Positions 48,577 through 58,521 of a stretch of 64,000 bases of DNA are shown here, piece after piece. The translations under genes were made by a program, and so were the position numbers. Numbering within the stretch: position 1 is the stretch's first letter; every line of letters starts with the position of its first letter. The notes below the pieces were generated by a model. The model saw only the letters and a list, made by a program, of their open reading frames with translations, made no database searches and was not told the DNA's origin. The DNA is from Oscillatoria sp. CS-180 (GTDB lineage Bacteria > Cyanobacteriota > Cyanobacteriia > Phormidesmidales > Phormidesmidaceae): the NCBI RefSeq assembly GCF_028330965.1, contig NZ_JAQMUB010000043.1, forward strand, positions 1 through 64,000, given 5' to 3'.

Positions 48577-49272
48577 TTATTTAGTTGTCGAATGTAAAGT
48601 CTCAATCGCCTGTATTACGCGCCGCTTACTAGCATCAAGGTGAGTTCGAATAGCTTGCATAGCTATCTCTGGTTGCCGGGAGGCGATCGCTTTGCAAATG
48701 TCGCGATGCTCGTTGCAAATCTCTAGAACTTTAGGGTTGTGGCGAGTTGTATGCACCCTAAGCAGCATCATTTTGTCAAACACCTGGTCTAGTAATCCTG
48801 TCAACCATCGGTTTCCAGTGCTCTCAGCAATCTTGCGGTGAAATTGATAATCCAAATTAAGCATTTCAAAGGTGTTGAGAGCGGAGGTTTGTCGCTGCAC
48901 TGCTCGCTCAGCTTGAATGATGGACTGCTGCAAGACGTCTAGCATAGGTTCGGTCGCATTGAGACAGGCTGCTTGAACTGCGGATTCTTCCAGAGCAAGA
49001 CGACAGTCATAGAGGTGAACGGCATCGACTATAGAGATTGAGATGACCCGTAGTCCACCACTAGCGTCATCCGTGACTAATCCCTCCCGCTGCAACTGTC
49101 TCAGCGCCTCTCGAATAGGCGTACGACTGACTTGTAGCTGCTCGGCCAAATAAGTTTCAACTAAGCGCTTTCCTGGCAGCAACTCGCCTGAAAGAATGCT
49201 GGTACGCAAAGCTTGATAGGTCTGCTCATGAAGCGATTCTCGACGGGGGATAGGTTTAGATAAGCTTGTCAA
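48577..49272 (-). CDS. GntR/FadR-family transcription regulator
   Basis: 231 residues. Winged helix near 12-75 (TYQALRTSILSGELLPGKRL, QLQVSRTPIREALRQLQREG) and an all-helical FCD ligand domain (about 85-220) with metal-type residues Asp, His in HRKIAES and His in NEHRDICKAI. It likely controls the divergent hydrolase gene at 49438, with an effector related to its substrate. A matching palindromic operator lies between them. Confidence 0.9.
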   Translation of the reverse strand: MTSLSKPIPRRESLHEQTYQALRTSILSGELLPGKRLVETYLAEQLQVSRTPIREALRQLQREGLVTDDASGGLRVISISIVDAVHLYDCRLALEESAVQAACLNATEPMLDVLQQSIIQAERAVQRQTSALNTFEMLNLDYQFHRKIAESTGNRWLTGLLDQVFDKMMLLRVHTTRHNPKVLEICNEHRDICKAIASRQPEIAMQAIRTHLDASKRRVIQAIETLHSTTK

Positions 49273-49346
49273 AGCAGATTCCTTTCGTGACAGAGTTCAG
49301 AATATTGGGAAAGATGGGCTGACTGTAATGGCGCTTACAGATGTAT

Positions 49347-49365
49347 GGTTGTATACAGTATACAG
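49347..49365. promoter_or_regulatory. Palindromic GntR-type operator
   Basis: TTGTATACAGTATACAG contains two GTATAC half-sites (49351-49356, 49358-49363) separated by one base. GTATAC cores are typical of FadR-subfamily operators. It is located between the regulator and the divergent hydrolase. Confidence 0.7.
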
Positions 49366-49437
49366 TTTTGCTCATAAGAATAGTGGCTTATGGTCCTATC
49401 GAGCGTATTAAAGGCAATTTTGCAAAGAGGTGAATGA

Positions 49438-50691
49438 ATGGTCTCTAAGGTTCTGTCGTCTTTGGCGGTGAATCGTGATCGCTTATCAACCATGATTCAC
49501 CAGCTCGCTCAGCTTGGGAAGTTACCAAACGGTGGAGTGCAACGATTGGCGTTTAGCCCAGAAGACTGTCACGCTCGTGCATTAGTCCGTCGCTGGATGG
49601 TAGAGGCTGGAATGACCGTTCGCCTTGATGAGGCAGGGAATTTGATTGGGCGCTATCCTGGCAGATTCGAAGCGGCTCCGCCCTTGGTAACTGGCTCTCA
49701 TATCGATACCGTCCCCAACGCAGGTCACTATGACGGCACCTATGGCGTACTGGCGGGGATCGAATCCGTTAGAACGCTCTCAGAGCGCAAACTGTATTTG
49801 GACCATCCCATTGAAGTCATTGTCTTCGCCGATGAAGAGCGGACGATGATTGGATGTAAGGCAATGGCAGGCAGGCTTTTGAATGATCCCAAACTCTACT
49901 CCAGTCGCTCTCAGGAACCTGTCGAAACCTGCTTAGAGCGAGTAGGAGGCGATTGGGACATCATTGATCATGCTCGTCGAACGCCTGAATCAATGGCTGC
50001 TTTCGTTGAGCTGCATGTCGAGCAGGGACCTATGCTCACAACGCTGAATAAGCAGATTGGCATCGTGACGGGCATTGTAGGACAGCGTCGGTACTGGATT
50101 ACGGTGGAGGGCCAATCGAGTCACGCCGGAACAACTCCGATGTCAATGCGGCAAGATGCTCTGGTTGCTGCTTCTCAAATCGTGTTGGCAGTTAACCAAA
50201 TTGGCCAGCGGCCCGGTGATCAAGTGGCAACAGTTGGGCGACTGGAGCTTTCTCCTAACGTGCCTAACAGTATTCCCGGCAAAGTAGAAATGAGTCTAGA
50301 TTTGAGGGATCTGTCGAGCGATCGCCTTGATCAGCTGCTGTCAGACATTCATCAGGCGATTGATAGCATCGCGGCAGAGACAGATACCCAAATTTCAATG
50401 ACTCAGCGCTTACACAATGAACCCTCTCCAGCAAACTCACACATTCAGAATGCGATCGCGCAGGTCTGCGATGACCTCAAGCTTACTCACTGTTCCTTAC
50501 CGAGCCGAGCTAGTCATGATGCTCAAGAGATCGCTCATATCACCGACATGGGCATGATTTTTGTGCCTAGTGAGGGTGGCATCAGCCACGCCGAGACGGA
50601 ATATACCAGCCCTGAAGATTGTGCCAACGGCGCTACCGTTCTCCTGCAGACTCTCATGCGTCTTGATCGGCACTATCACTGCCCAAGCTAA
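49438..50691 (+). CDS. M20-family N-carbamoyl/ureido amidohydrolase
   Basis: 417 residues. Metal-site motifs are GSHIDTVPNAGHYDGTYGVL (His and bridging Asp), FADEERTMIGCKA (Glu) and VELHVEQGP (His), then RASHDAQEIA and SEGGISHAETEYT near the C-terminus. It matches allantoate amidohydrolase / N-carbamoyl-L-amino-acid hydrolase / beta-ureidopropionase; the exact substrate cannot be chosen from sequence. It is a soluble binuclear-metal enzyme releasing ammonia or carbamate-derived nitrogen. The adjacent divergent FadR-type regulator suggests induction by its substrate. Confidence 0.87.
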   Translation: MVSKVLSSLAVNRDRLSTMIHQLAQLGKLPNGGVQRLAFSPEDCHARALVRRWMVEAGMTVRLDEAGNLIGRYPGRFEAAPPLVTGSHIDTVPNAGHYDGTYGVLAGIESVRTLSERKLYLDHPIEVIVFADEERTMIGCKAMAGRLLNDPKLYSSRSQEPVETCLERVGGDWDIIDHARRTPESMAAFVELHVEQGPMLTTLNKQIGIVTGIVGQRRYWITVEGQSSHAGTTPMSMRQDALVAASQIVLAVNQIGQRPGDQVATVGRLELSPNVPNSIPGKVEMSLDLRDLSSDRLDQLLSDIHQAIDSIAAETDTQISMTQRLHNEPSPANSHIQNAIAQVCDDLKLTHCSLPSRASHDAQEIAHITDMGMIFVPSEGGISHAETEYTSPEDCANGATVLLQTLMRLDRHYHCPS

Positions 50692-50791
50692 TCTAAAAGT
50701 TAAAAGGATGCAGCTTGGTTCTGCGAAGCCATTGGGTGAAGGACGAAATCCCTAATTCCTTCACTAAAACCGACGTTTGCCGCTCTGCTCT

Positions 50792-52240
50792 CTAATAGGC
50801 TCCAGATTTCTTCAGAACAGCAGACAGTGTTCTAAAGAGAATGCTGATGTCTAGCAAGACGGACCAATTCTGAATGTAGTAAAGATCAAGCTTGAGAACA
50901 TCGTCAAAGTTGTCAATATCAGAACGACCTGAAATTTGCCACATTCCGGTGATACCCGGCAGGACATCCTGACGGATGAAGTAGTGCTGCTTGAATTTTT
51001 CAACGTCACGTAGGGGCAAAGGGCGAGGTCCCACTAGGCTCATCTCACCAAAGAGAACGTTGAAAATCTGAGGCAGCTCATCCAGACTGTATTGGCGGAT
51101 GAAGTGGCCGACTCGGGTGATGCGGGGATCGTCCTTGACTTTGAAAAGAACGCCATCTTTGGTCTCATTCTGCTGCTCAAGCTGGGCCTGAAGTTTGTCA
51201 GCATTATTCACCATACTGCGAAACTTCCAGACTTTGAAGGGTTCACCATGCAGGCCAACGCGGGTCTGTTTGTAGAAAATAGGTCCTGGAGAATCGATGA
51301 AGACGGCGATCGCGATCGCCAGATACACTGGAGACGCCAGCGTCAAAATCAGCAGTGCAGACGTGACATCAAAAATGCGCTTAACCCAGAATTGGCCTCC
51401 GGCAATAACGGGAGGACGAAAAGTAATGCAGGGCGTCTCAGCATTTAGCATGTGGAGATTGGCTGCCCCAAACACACGATTCTGCTCAATCGGGATGACG
51501 CGCAGCGTAATTCCTAGGGTTTGAAACCACTGCCCTAAAAACATGCGATTCTTAATCGCATCCCACGCAACAAAGACTTCAGCAATCCCAAGCTGCTGCA
51601 TCTTGCGGAAGGTTTCTTCCCGAATGTCTCGATCCAGTGCTTTGGCATCCAGAATACCCGCTACTTGGTATCGATCTTCACCGTGAACAATCTGAATGGC
51701 TCGTTCTCGGTAGTCCTGATCAGCAATCACCATGGCGGGATAGCGGATGGAACCGCGAAGCCGCAGACGCTGAGTTCCTTTATCAATAACAAAGCGCCCG
51801 AGGACTAAGAACACAAGGCTAAAGCCCCAGTACAGGAGATATTGCGACCTAGAGACAAACTGATTGGGGTTGAAGAAATAGCTGGTCAGCAGCAGCAGTA
51901 GGACAGCTAGACTCTGAGCCTTAATCATGCCGAGATAGTCTCGTCGTGGTTCTCCAGCCTGATAAAGACTACGGGCAGCAAAGATGCTAATGCTAATTCC
52001 TAAGACTGGGATCAGGGTGAGTTCAAATCCTTCAGCGCTAAGAAAAGCAGGAGTGGGTATGCCTAGATTTCTAGCCAGTATCCAAGCAAAACCAACTGAC
52101 AGAACATCCGAGCTAAGAAGGACTAGGCGACGTATCCAGCCCATGACTGCCCCTCGACGCAGGCCAGCAAGGCCAGGAATTCGACGAATGTCATGGGAAA
52201 AAGCAGGAGAATCTATAGTCGTAGCATGGGAATAACGCAT
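50792..52240 (-). CDS. Polyprenyl-phosphate sugar-1-phosphate transferase (WbaP/CpsE type)
   Basis: 482 residues. Membrane helices in the N-terminal half (near 35-155) and a CoA-binding-like soluble segment (about 165-280) precede the bacterial sugar-transferase domain. That domain has KRIFDVTSALLILTLASP, KVWKFRSMVNNAD, LDELPQIFNVLFGEMSLVGP and LPGITGMWQISGRSD. It primes polysaccharide assembly by transferring a hexose-1-phosphate to undecaprenyl phosphate. It heads the minus-strand sugar gene set as transcribed in reverse. Confidence 0.92.
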   Translation of the reverse strand: MRYSHATTIDSPAFSHDIRRIPGLAGLRRGAVMGWIRRLVLLSSDVLSVGFAWILARNLGIPTPAFLSAEGFELTLIPVLGISISIFAARSLYQAGEPRRDYLGMIKAQSLAVLLLLLTSYFFNPNQFVSRSQYLLYWGFSLVFLVLGRFVIDKGTQRLRLRGSIRYPAMVIADQDYRERAIQIVHGEDRYQVAGILDAKALDRDIREETFRKMQQLGIAEVFVAWDAIKNRMFLGQWFQTLGITLRVIPIEQNRVFGAANLHMLNAETPCITFRPPVIAGGQFWVKRIFDVTSALLILTLASPVYLAIAIAVFIDSPGPIFYKQTRVGLHGEPFKVWKFRSMVNNADKLQAQLEQQNETKDGVLFKVKDDPRITRVGHFIRQYSLDELPQIFNVLFGEMSLVGPRPLPLRDVEKFKQHYFIRQDVLPGITGMWQISGRSDIDNFDDVLKLDLYYIQNWSVLLDISILFRTLSAVLKKSGAY

Positions 52241-52580
52241 GGGAGCCTGACGGTTTATGTTGACGACAGTGACGTTTCACAGGTAGATGCGGAACCATTG
52301 ACTGTTAGCTCGCGAGATGTACTGAGAGAGAATGAAGTGTGCACGTTATATAACTTCATTCTCTATTTCTTTGACTGAATTTTGACTAGACATAGATTTT
52401 GATTCTGTCATATTGGCACTCAACAAGTCATTTACAATAAATAGAACTTAGGCTGTGGCACTTGACAATATAAACACCAGATTTGTTCTCTAGATGCAAA
52501 CTAACTTTTCTCGCAACCGAGTTTGGAAAAGTACTTAGGATACTAATTAGTATCTGAAAACTTTTATCTATTGATAAAGC
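52241..52580 (-). other. AT-rich upstream region of the priming transferase
   Basis: 340 bp; likely contains the promoter of the priming transferase. No gene recognised. Confidence 0.4.
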
Positions 52581-53381
52581 CTAATTTTGATATTCAGAAT
52601 TCATGAAAGTACTAATTTTCATCAAAAAATCTTTGATAAATAAAAATAGTACAAACCATGGCTCAATTAGATAACGTTTCCAAAGCCTGGCAGGTTCACT
52701 CGCTAGACGATAAAGCCACTCTAGTCCTAACTTACCTAGAAATCGGGGTGGAGTAGGTACAGCTCCTGCAACATAATCAATACAAGCTCCACTAGGTAGA
52801 ATAATATTTGCCTCAAGCTTGTCTAGATTATCTAAAATCCAGTGTTCTTGACGTGGCATTCCCATCCCAACCATAAGGATATGCGGCTTATATTCTTTGA
52901 TCTTCTTTAAGACAGCCAAGTTCTCTTCGCTATCAGGCGAAGCATCATAATACCCATGCATCGTAGCAATGTTTAATTCGGGAAATTTGAAACGTAATAT
53001 ATCAGCTCCACGATTCGCAACACCTGGTTTAGATCCAAGGTAAAAAATACGCCAATCGTTTTTAGCGGCTTCTTCTATTAATGGCCATATCCAATCAGCA
53101 TAAGTTACCCGCTGAGATCTGGTGACTGGAAGACCAAGAATCCTGCCGAATAAGATTATAGGCATCCCATCAATGTGAATGTAATGAGATGAACCATAAA
53201 ACTCTCGCATTTTAGGGTCATGGTGAAAGAGATATAAACTGTGGATGTTATGATTGGAAATGATTGATTTATGTCCCTCCTCTATAACACTCTTGATTAG
53301 AGCATTAAGTTCAGCAATTGTTAGAGGCCATACCTTCACACCGAGGAGATTATAGAAGGTCAAAAAGTTTGTAATAGACAT
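52581..53381 (-). CDS. WecG/TagA/CpsF-family glycosyltransferase, second copy
   Basis: 266 residues. GT26 motifs: SNHNIHSLYLFHHDP, IHIDGMPIILFGRILGLPVT, RVTYADWIWPLIEEA, FYLGSKPGV, MVGMGMPRQEHWI, ACIDYVAGAVPTPP and LGLEWLYRLASEPARLW. It is clearly diverged from the copy at 42893. It probably adds the second sugar to the primed lipid carrier, in the same pathway as the priming transferase. Confidence 0.88.
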   Translation of the reverse strand: MSITNFLTFYNLLGVKVWPLTIAELNALIKSVIEEGHKSIISNHNIHSLYLFHHDPKMREFYGSSHYIHIDGMPIILFGRILGLPVTRSQRVTYADWIWPLIEEAAKNDWRIFYLGSKPGVANRGADILRFKFPELNIATMHGYYDASPDSEENLAVLKKIKEYKPHILMVGMGMPRQEHWILDNLDKLEANIILPSGACIDYVAGAVPTPPRFLGKLGLEWLYRLASEPARLWKRYLIEPWFVLFLFIKDFLMKISTFMNSEYQN

Positions 53382-53415
53382 AGTTAGACTTTTACTCCGA
53401 CATATTTAGATGCGG

Positions 53416-54606
53416 TCACAAACACAATATGGTTTCGACTTCCTTCACAAGGACCTCTACTCTGCTTTTCCAACTATGGCTAGAAACAATGATTTTACGC
53501 GCCTGCTCTCCCATGACATCACACAAATGCCGCGAATTAAAGGCTTCTAAAAGCGCCTTCTTCAGGCTTTCCAAGTTGTTGGGTGAAAACAATAGACCAG
53601 TTTCACCATCACAAACCAAGTTTTTAGTTGCATCTATATCAGATGCAATCACGGGTTTCGCCATTGACATATATTCGTAAAGCTTCAATGGAGATCGATA
53701 AGTATTTTGGCCATGGGGATCGAAGTGCCCAGAATAACAAAAATCGCAGCCCAATATGACAGGAAACAACTCACTTTGAGGTAACCTTCCTAAGTAACAA
53801 ACCTGAGAAGAAAGCTCCATTTCTGCAGTCATCTCCTTAAGAGACTCAAGCATTGGGCCATCGCCGATAACAACCAGGTTGATAGCTATATCCTCATCTT
53901 TTCTTAAATTTTCTATGGCCTGAAGCAATAAATCTAAGCCCTGCCAAGGAAATAAGCTCCCAACGAATCCAATTGTAAAAGACGGAAATATTCTCTTCTC
54001 AAGGTACTTGTCCGGATTTACCAAATCGGTGTCTACACCATTTGGAGTGACTACAATTTTGTGAGGCGGTACTTTAAACTCTTCAATGATTTTTTGCTTG
54101 AGTCGTTCGCTTATGCAAACAAGTACATCACACTCTCGATAAGCCTTGGATTCATATCTACGTAAAAGGCTAGAGAGAACAGTTGTTTTTCTTTCTTCTT
54201 TTGATTCTTGTGAAAGAAGAGCGTTAGTTTCAAGTATCCAGGGGATTTTGTGCTTCTTAAAGCGGTAGCCCATTGCCTGAAAAGCACCAAATCGTTCGTA
54301 AACCCAATCCACTTTCCCAAATAATTCATCAAAGGCTTTCCAAGAATTTTTTTTGCTAATAATTAATCTGACAATGTCAGCAGATAAAGCCATATAGAAG
54401 CTACGGCTAACTTTCTCTTCGGATCCTTTTGATATCCAAGCATCAGGAACTTTATTACCAACTATATAAGATTGAACCGTCCAATCTAGTGATTGAAAGG
54501 CTTGCATAATTCCTAATACATGCGACCTTGGGCCACTCATTTCTGCATTTGCCTTAGTAGACACTCTTGGTGCGCCAGAAAGATAACCAATGCGAGAAGG
54601 TATCAT
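53416..54606 (-). CDS. GT4-type glycosyltransferase
   Basis: 396 residues, GT-B fold. C-terminal donor site pattern SLFPWQGLDLLLQAIENL, VIGDGPMLESL, and SPLKLYEYMSMAKPVIASD with a Glu (E in KLYEYMS) typical of GT4. It likely uses a nucleotide sugar to extend the surface polysaccharide. Genes at 53416-62516 are close spaced on the minus strand and may be cotranscribed. Confidence 0.87.
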   Translation of the reverse strand: MIPSRIGYLSGAPRVSTKANAEMSGPRSHVLGIMQAFQSLDWTVQSYIVGNKVPDAWISKGSEEKVSRSFYMALSADIVRLIISKKNSWKAFDELFGKVDWVYERFGAFQAMGYRFKKHKIPWILETNALLSQESKEERKTTVLSSLLRRYESKAYRECDVLVCISERLKQKIIEEFKVPPHKIVVTPNGVDTDLVNPDKYLEKRIFPSFTIGFVGSLFPWQGLDLLLQAIENLRKDEDIAINLVVIGDGPMLESLKEMTAEMELSSQVCYLGRLPQSELFPVILGCDFCYSGHFDPHGQNTYRSPLKLYEYMSMAKPVIASDIDATKNLVCDGETGLLFSPNNLESLKKALLEAFNSRHLCDVMGEQARKIIVSSHSWKSRVEVLVKEVETILCL

Positions 54607-54693
54607 ACTTAATTTCCTTTACTCAAGAGCTTATGAGCACAGAGACATTTACAACGCAAGTATTCAGAACAGAAGACAAAACCTATCTTGTTT

Positions 54694-55572
54694 TCAATTC
54701 GAATTTGTGTGCTTCTCCATTCTCTTTCCAGTTATGGCCTTTATGTACGGAAAAAACCAGTGAATCCACCAAAAAAAGCCTTTGTGACGGCTTGCATATA
54801 CAGTCCAAGCCTTAAGTGGAAATTCTTTCTGATGAAGAACCTTCCGAAAACGTTCCGTTATGTTTAAATTCGAGTCAGCCCACGTATTGACTACGGTGTT
54901 TCTCGAGCATTTTCCAAGGAACCCAGGTGCTATCCAAACTTTGCAACCTAGCTTCTGAGACCTTAATCCATAGTCAAGATCGCCAAACTTATGAGTAAAG
55001 GTAGGATCTAGATTGCCAACCGTCTCTGCTACACAATGAGGTATCAGCACCACATTACCTTGCATAGTATCGCACTGCTGAGGTTCATCACTGGGTTGAA
55101 TAGACCTGAAGCGCTTGAAGATGAACCGTTTAGTATGCAACCTACCGCCGTAAGACAACTGTCCGGTTGCTGGATCTTGGACTGAACCAACAATAATGGA
55201 GTTAGGATAGCCTTTTTGAAATAATTGGAAATAAGTGTTTAGTAATTTAGTGATAGCATCATTCTCTAGAAAGGTGTCGTCGTTGAGCCAAAGATAAAAC
55301 TGATATCCAGTTTCAAGAGCTTCGCCAAAGGCGACTCTCATACCCCCTCCCCAGAATAGGCTGCCATCACCTCTTAGCAAGTTAACATTTGGATATAGCG
55401 ATCTAACGGATTCGGATGTGTTGTCCGAACTACCATCATCTACGAGATATATATCGCAATCCTCATCTTGTGCATACACAGAAGATAAAGACTTTAAAGT
55501 GGTATCACGTCTGTTGAAACAGGACATAATGATAGCGACGCTTATTTTGCAACTAGAAAAGCTGTCAGGCAT
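54694..55572 (-). CDS. GT2-type glycosyltransferase
   Basis: 292 residues, GT-A fold. VAIIMSCFNRRDTTLKSLSS near the start, DIYLVDDGSSDNTSE, LRGDGSLFWGGGMRVAF and LWLNDDTFLE (the DxD-like metal site). It resembles rhamnosyl- or related transferases. It adds a sugar on the cytoplasmic face. Confidence 0.85.
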   Translation of the reverse strand: MPDSFSSCKISVAIIMSCFNRRDTTLKSLSSVYAQDEDCDIYLVDDGSSDNTSESVRSLYPNVNLLRGDGSLFWGGGMRVAFGEALETGYQFYLWLNDDTFLENDAITKLLNTYFQLFQKGYPNSIIVGSVQDPATGQLSYGGRLHTKRFIFKRFRSIQPSDEPQQCDTMQGNVVLIPHCVAETVGNLDPTFTHKFGDLDYGLRSQKLGCKVWIAPGFLGKCSRNTVVNTWADSNLNITERFRKVLHQKEFPLKAWTVYASRHKGFFWWIHWFFPYIKAITGKRMEKHTNSN

Positions 55573-55648
55573 GTATCGAAGTTAATGCGGTGAATTACAG
55601 ATAACAAAATGTGGAAATTAAGATAGACCTTTCAAGAGCAATCTTCCT

Positions 55649-56515
55649 TCATGGCCCTACACAGGTTTGCTTCCATCTAGAGCAATCTAAATCTGTCAAT
55701 CTTTCGAGTAAGATAATGTCTTGGCAGTATTTTTTAATTAGTTCTTCTTTCATCTCAGCGGACATAGGTGGAATGGAAGAAGTCTTTTTCGAAAACATCT
55801 TCTCTAGACCAGAAGATTTTGCCAAGTTCCAGATCCAGTCTAAATCTTGATCACGTAGAGCATCTCTGACGTAGCGAGCAGCAGAGCGAACTCGTGGGAA
55901 TTGCACAACTCCAGAAGGATTGCTTTTTTGGGTAATCAGCGATGTATCGAACAAGTGCTCGTCAAGCATTAAAAAATGTGCGATCGCTTTAAGAATGTTG
56001 GTCGGATCTTCAGCTACATCCTCATAAAGTAGAAGCAGAAATTGATCTAGAGAGAAATGCTGCAGGTATCTTTCTATCTGTTGACCATAAAGACCTTTTG
56101 AAAAAGCCTCTTGCTCTTGCTGAATAAAAGTTCTAAAATCTCTTTTCTCAGCATAATTTCTCAAGTAGAAACCATAGTGAGAGTAAGCCCGCTCCGCTGG
56201 ATTTCGGAGAATCGCAATAAATTTGCAGGTCGGTAGTAACTGCTTTATTCTCTCTGGAGCCTCAGGGACATGTAAATAAGCAGGCGTAATTTCCCCAACG
56301 CTTGAGTAAGCTAAGAGTTCATCTCCCGAAAAAAAGCTTGTATACCAATCCAGTCCTCGTTCGTAATATTTGTCGAAAAAATGAACTTCTTTTCGACGTG
56401 TTGGAAGATAGATTTCTGGGTGAGAGCGTAGCATCGTGTCAAGCCAAGTTGTTCCACAACGCATAGCGCCAATGCCTAAGAAAGTCGGCAAACTGTTTTC
56501 AACTTCTTGTGTCAT
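55649..56515 (-). CDS. Sulfotransferase (PAPS-dependent)
   Basis: 288 residues. PAPS 5'-loop GIGAMRCGTTWLDTMLRSHP and 3'-phosphate site AILRNPAERAYSHY, with KEVHFFDKYYERGLDWY between them. It is typical of bacterial carbohydrate sulfotransferases related to heparan N-sulfotransferases. It likely sulfates the polysaccharide made by the neighbouring genes. Confidence 0.88.
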   Translation of the reverse strand: MTQEVENSLPTFLGIGAMRCGTTWLDTMLRSHPEIYLPTRRKEVHFFDKYYERGLDWYTSFFSGDELLAYSSVGEITPAYLHVPEAPERIKQLLPTCKFIAILRNPAERAYSHYGFYLRNYAEKRDFRTFIQQEQEAFSKGLYGQQIERYLQHFSLDQFLLLLYEDVAEDPTNILKAIAHFLMLDEHLFDTSLITQKSNPSGVVQFPRVRSAARYVRDALRDQDLDWIWNLAKSSGLEKMFSKKTSSIPPMSAEMKEELIKKYCQDIILLERLTDLDCSRWKQTCVGP

Positions 56516-56656
56516 ATCAATCGTTTTCTCTCTATGCTCCTGCCAATATCACAATGATCAAAAGCCTACAGAACCTATGGGCAAGCTCCTATGCAAAAAG
56601 TAAGGCTTTCTTTAAATGCACTTGTAACAGTATTCAAGCGCGTTCTAAAGAGCACT

Positions 56657-57592
56657 TTAAGGACCTTTCAAATAGCCATATTCAGATATTTGAGGTTTCG
56701 TAATATTGGTAATTAGAGTTTTGTTGATGGGGTTGAGTTCTTTTTTCCACCGATTGTCTAGTTTAAGGTTGACCACCCCTTGATTGAATCGACTGCTTGG
56801 GCTACCTGCAAAAAGATGGTCTACTTTCATTTCCAAAGACTTTTCATTTTCCTTAAAGAGAGGTTCAGAAAGACCCTCTTTAAGGAAATCCATAATTAAT
56901 TCTATATAGTAACTTGGCCTGTCGATGAAATCTTCATATCGAAGCCTTAGATATTGCTCAGATTCTAACGCAGACAACTTTTCCGACAGTACATTTTTGA
57001 AGCGCCACGTAACGGATGCATGGATGGGATTATACCATTGGGATGCTAATTCACCTTTCATCTTACGACTTTGAAGTGAATAGCATACGCCTCGAGGGTC
57101 TCTAACCAAATGTAAGACGTAGAGGTCAATCTTCGATGATTCTTTTAGTAGAGTTGCATACCAAGCAGCCTTAGTAGAGTCTACGATAACTCTACTATTT
57201 GTTTTTGATTGAATTGCTGTGTACAGATTCTCTAATTGACTGAGATATTTTTGGACATTTAAGTTGACGCTTCTAGGAAGAGGTAAACCAAAGTTCTCAA
57301 GATAAAACGCGTTTCGAGCTAACTTCGAAAGTGCTATCATTTCTTGAGGGGTTATTTTGCCCTGTTGAGCATCAAAGAAAGACTTAATAATATCAGTCCA
57401 AACAGGGCATTGGTTGAATCTTTTTCCACAAGAGCAAGTTCTGTCTTCGACCAAACCGTGTTGCCAAACATCACGTAATTCGCCCCAGGCGACAAATCCC
57501 TCGATCTGGCCTAAAACTCTATTAACAATAGTACTTCCACTGCGCTCGAAACCAGCAATGAAGAGAATCTTGATCGTATCCGAATTATTCAT
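56657..57592 (-). CDS. Sulfotransferase (Sulfotransfer_3-like)
   Basis: 311 residues. FIAGFERSGSTIVNRVLGQI is the PAPS loop, and VLHLVRDPRGVCYSLQSRKM the 3'-phosphate site. CSCGKRFNQCPVW gives a Cys cluster common in this subfamily. The sequence is distinct from the other sulfotransferases here, so it probably sulfates a different position or sugar. Confidence 0.85.
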   Translation of the reverse strand: MNNSDTIKILFIAGFERSGSTIVNRVLGQIEGFVAWGELRDVWQHGLVEDRTCSCGKRFNQCPVWTDIIKSFFDAQQGKITPQEMIALSKLARNAFYLENFGLPLPRSVNLNVQKYLSQLENLYTAIQSKTNSRVIVDSTKAAWYATLLKESSKIDLYVLHLVRDPRGVCYSLQSRKMKGELASQWYNPIHASVTWRFKNVLSEKLSALESEQYLRLRYEDFIDRPSYYIELIMDFLKEGLSEPLFKENEKSLEMKVDHLFAGSPSSRFNQGVVNLKLDNRWKKELNPINKTLITNITKPQISEYGYLKGP

Positions 57593-57666
57593 AGATTGTG
57601 GCTTTTCAGCTTTGATTTTGCCAAACTATAGATTTCACAAACTATCTGTCAGGTAAATAAAGTCAC

Positions 57667-58521
57667 TCAAGCCTGTGACTGTTTCCAGGAAGGAATATTG
57701 CGATTCAAAAGATGAAAAAGATTTTTGTTTTCCTCTGAAAAGTAGTCGTATAACCGACTCGAAATCTCGGGTGACAAAATGTGTTTTGGCCTTGAGCCTG
57801 AAAGTGAGTGATTATTGGAAAGTCGGAAAGTTGCTAAATCCAAGAATCTAATCAACTTAAAGGCTGATGGAAAATGATAACTCAGGTTTGCAGCATACTT
57901 CGATGTACGGAAAGCATTCCTTTTTCGATTAAGTTCTTGAAACTTAAAGGAGGTATTGATGCCAAGAAATTGTGTAACACGACTCATCGTTTGCTCTGGC
58001 TGCTGTATTATGTCCTCTTCAAAAATAAGAATCAATAACTGATTTTTTGGAAAAGCGCTATAGTAATTCTTTAAATTACTGTAGTACATTCCCATTTGTA
58101 GCAGCCCAAATTTCTTTACAATATCATCATGGCGGCCAGAGAAAACCTCGTCGATGTCAATAGACGGAGGAACTCTTCCCAATGACCAATGATGTGTAAA
58201 TGCTGAGATAGCACGATTCACTGGATTTCTAAGAACAGCGATTAATTTGACGTCAGGAAGTTGACTCAATATATTCTGAGGTATCTCAGGTGAACGAGAC
58301 AACCATAAATAGCTTGTGCTTTTCTCCCCAACAACCTTTTCTGTCGTTCTTTCTGAGAAATGCTTTTCATACCAATCAATACCATTGATAAACTGTTCTT
58401 TCGCAAAAAAGTGTATTTCTCCAGACGGAATAAAAATATCTGGATGCTGCTTCAAATTCTTGGCTAGCCAGGTAGTTCCTGACTTTTGAGCCCCGATAAT
58501 GAGAAAGTTTGGTAATGTCAT
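57667..58521 (-). CDS. Sulfotransferase (PAPS-dependent)
   Basis: 284 residues. FLIIGAQKSGTTWLAKNLKQ at the start, then FFAKEQFINGIDWYEKHF and AVLRNPVNRAISAFTHHW. It is closest in layout to the copies at 55649 and 61617. Sulfation of polysaccharide is inferred from the locus. Confidence 0.88.
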   Translation of the reverse strand: MTLPNFLIIGAQKSGTTWLAKNLKQHPDIFIPSGEIHFFAKEQFINGIDWYEKHFSERTTEKVVGEKSTSYLWLSRSPEIPQNILSQLPDVKLIAVLRNPVNRAISAFTHHWSLGRVPPSIDIDEVFSGRHDDIVKKFGLLQMGMYYSNLKNYYSAFPKNQLLILIFEEDIIQQPEQTMSRVTQFLGINTSFKFQELNRKRNAFRTSKYAANLSYHFPSAFKLIRFLDLATFRLSNNHSLSGSRPKHILSPEISSRLYDYFSEENKNLFHLLNRNIPSWKQSQA

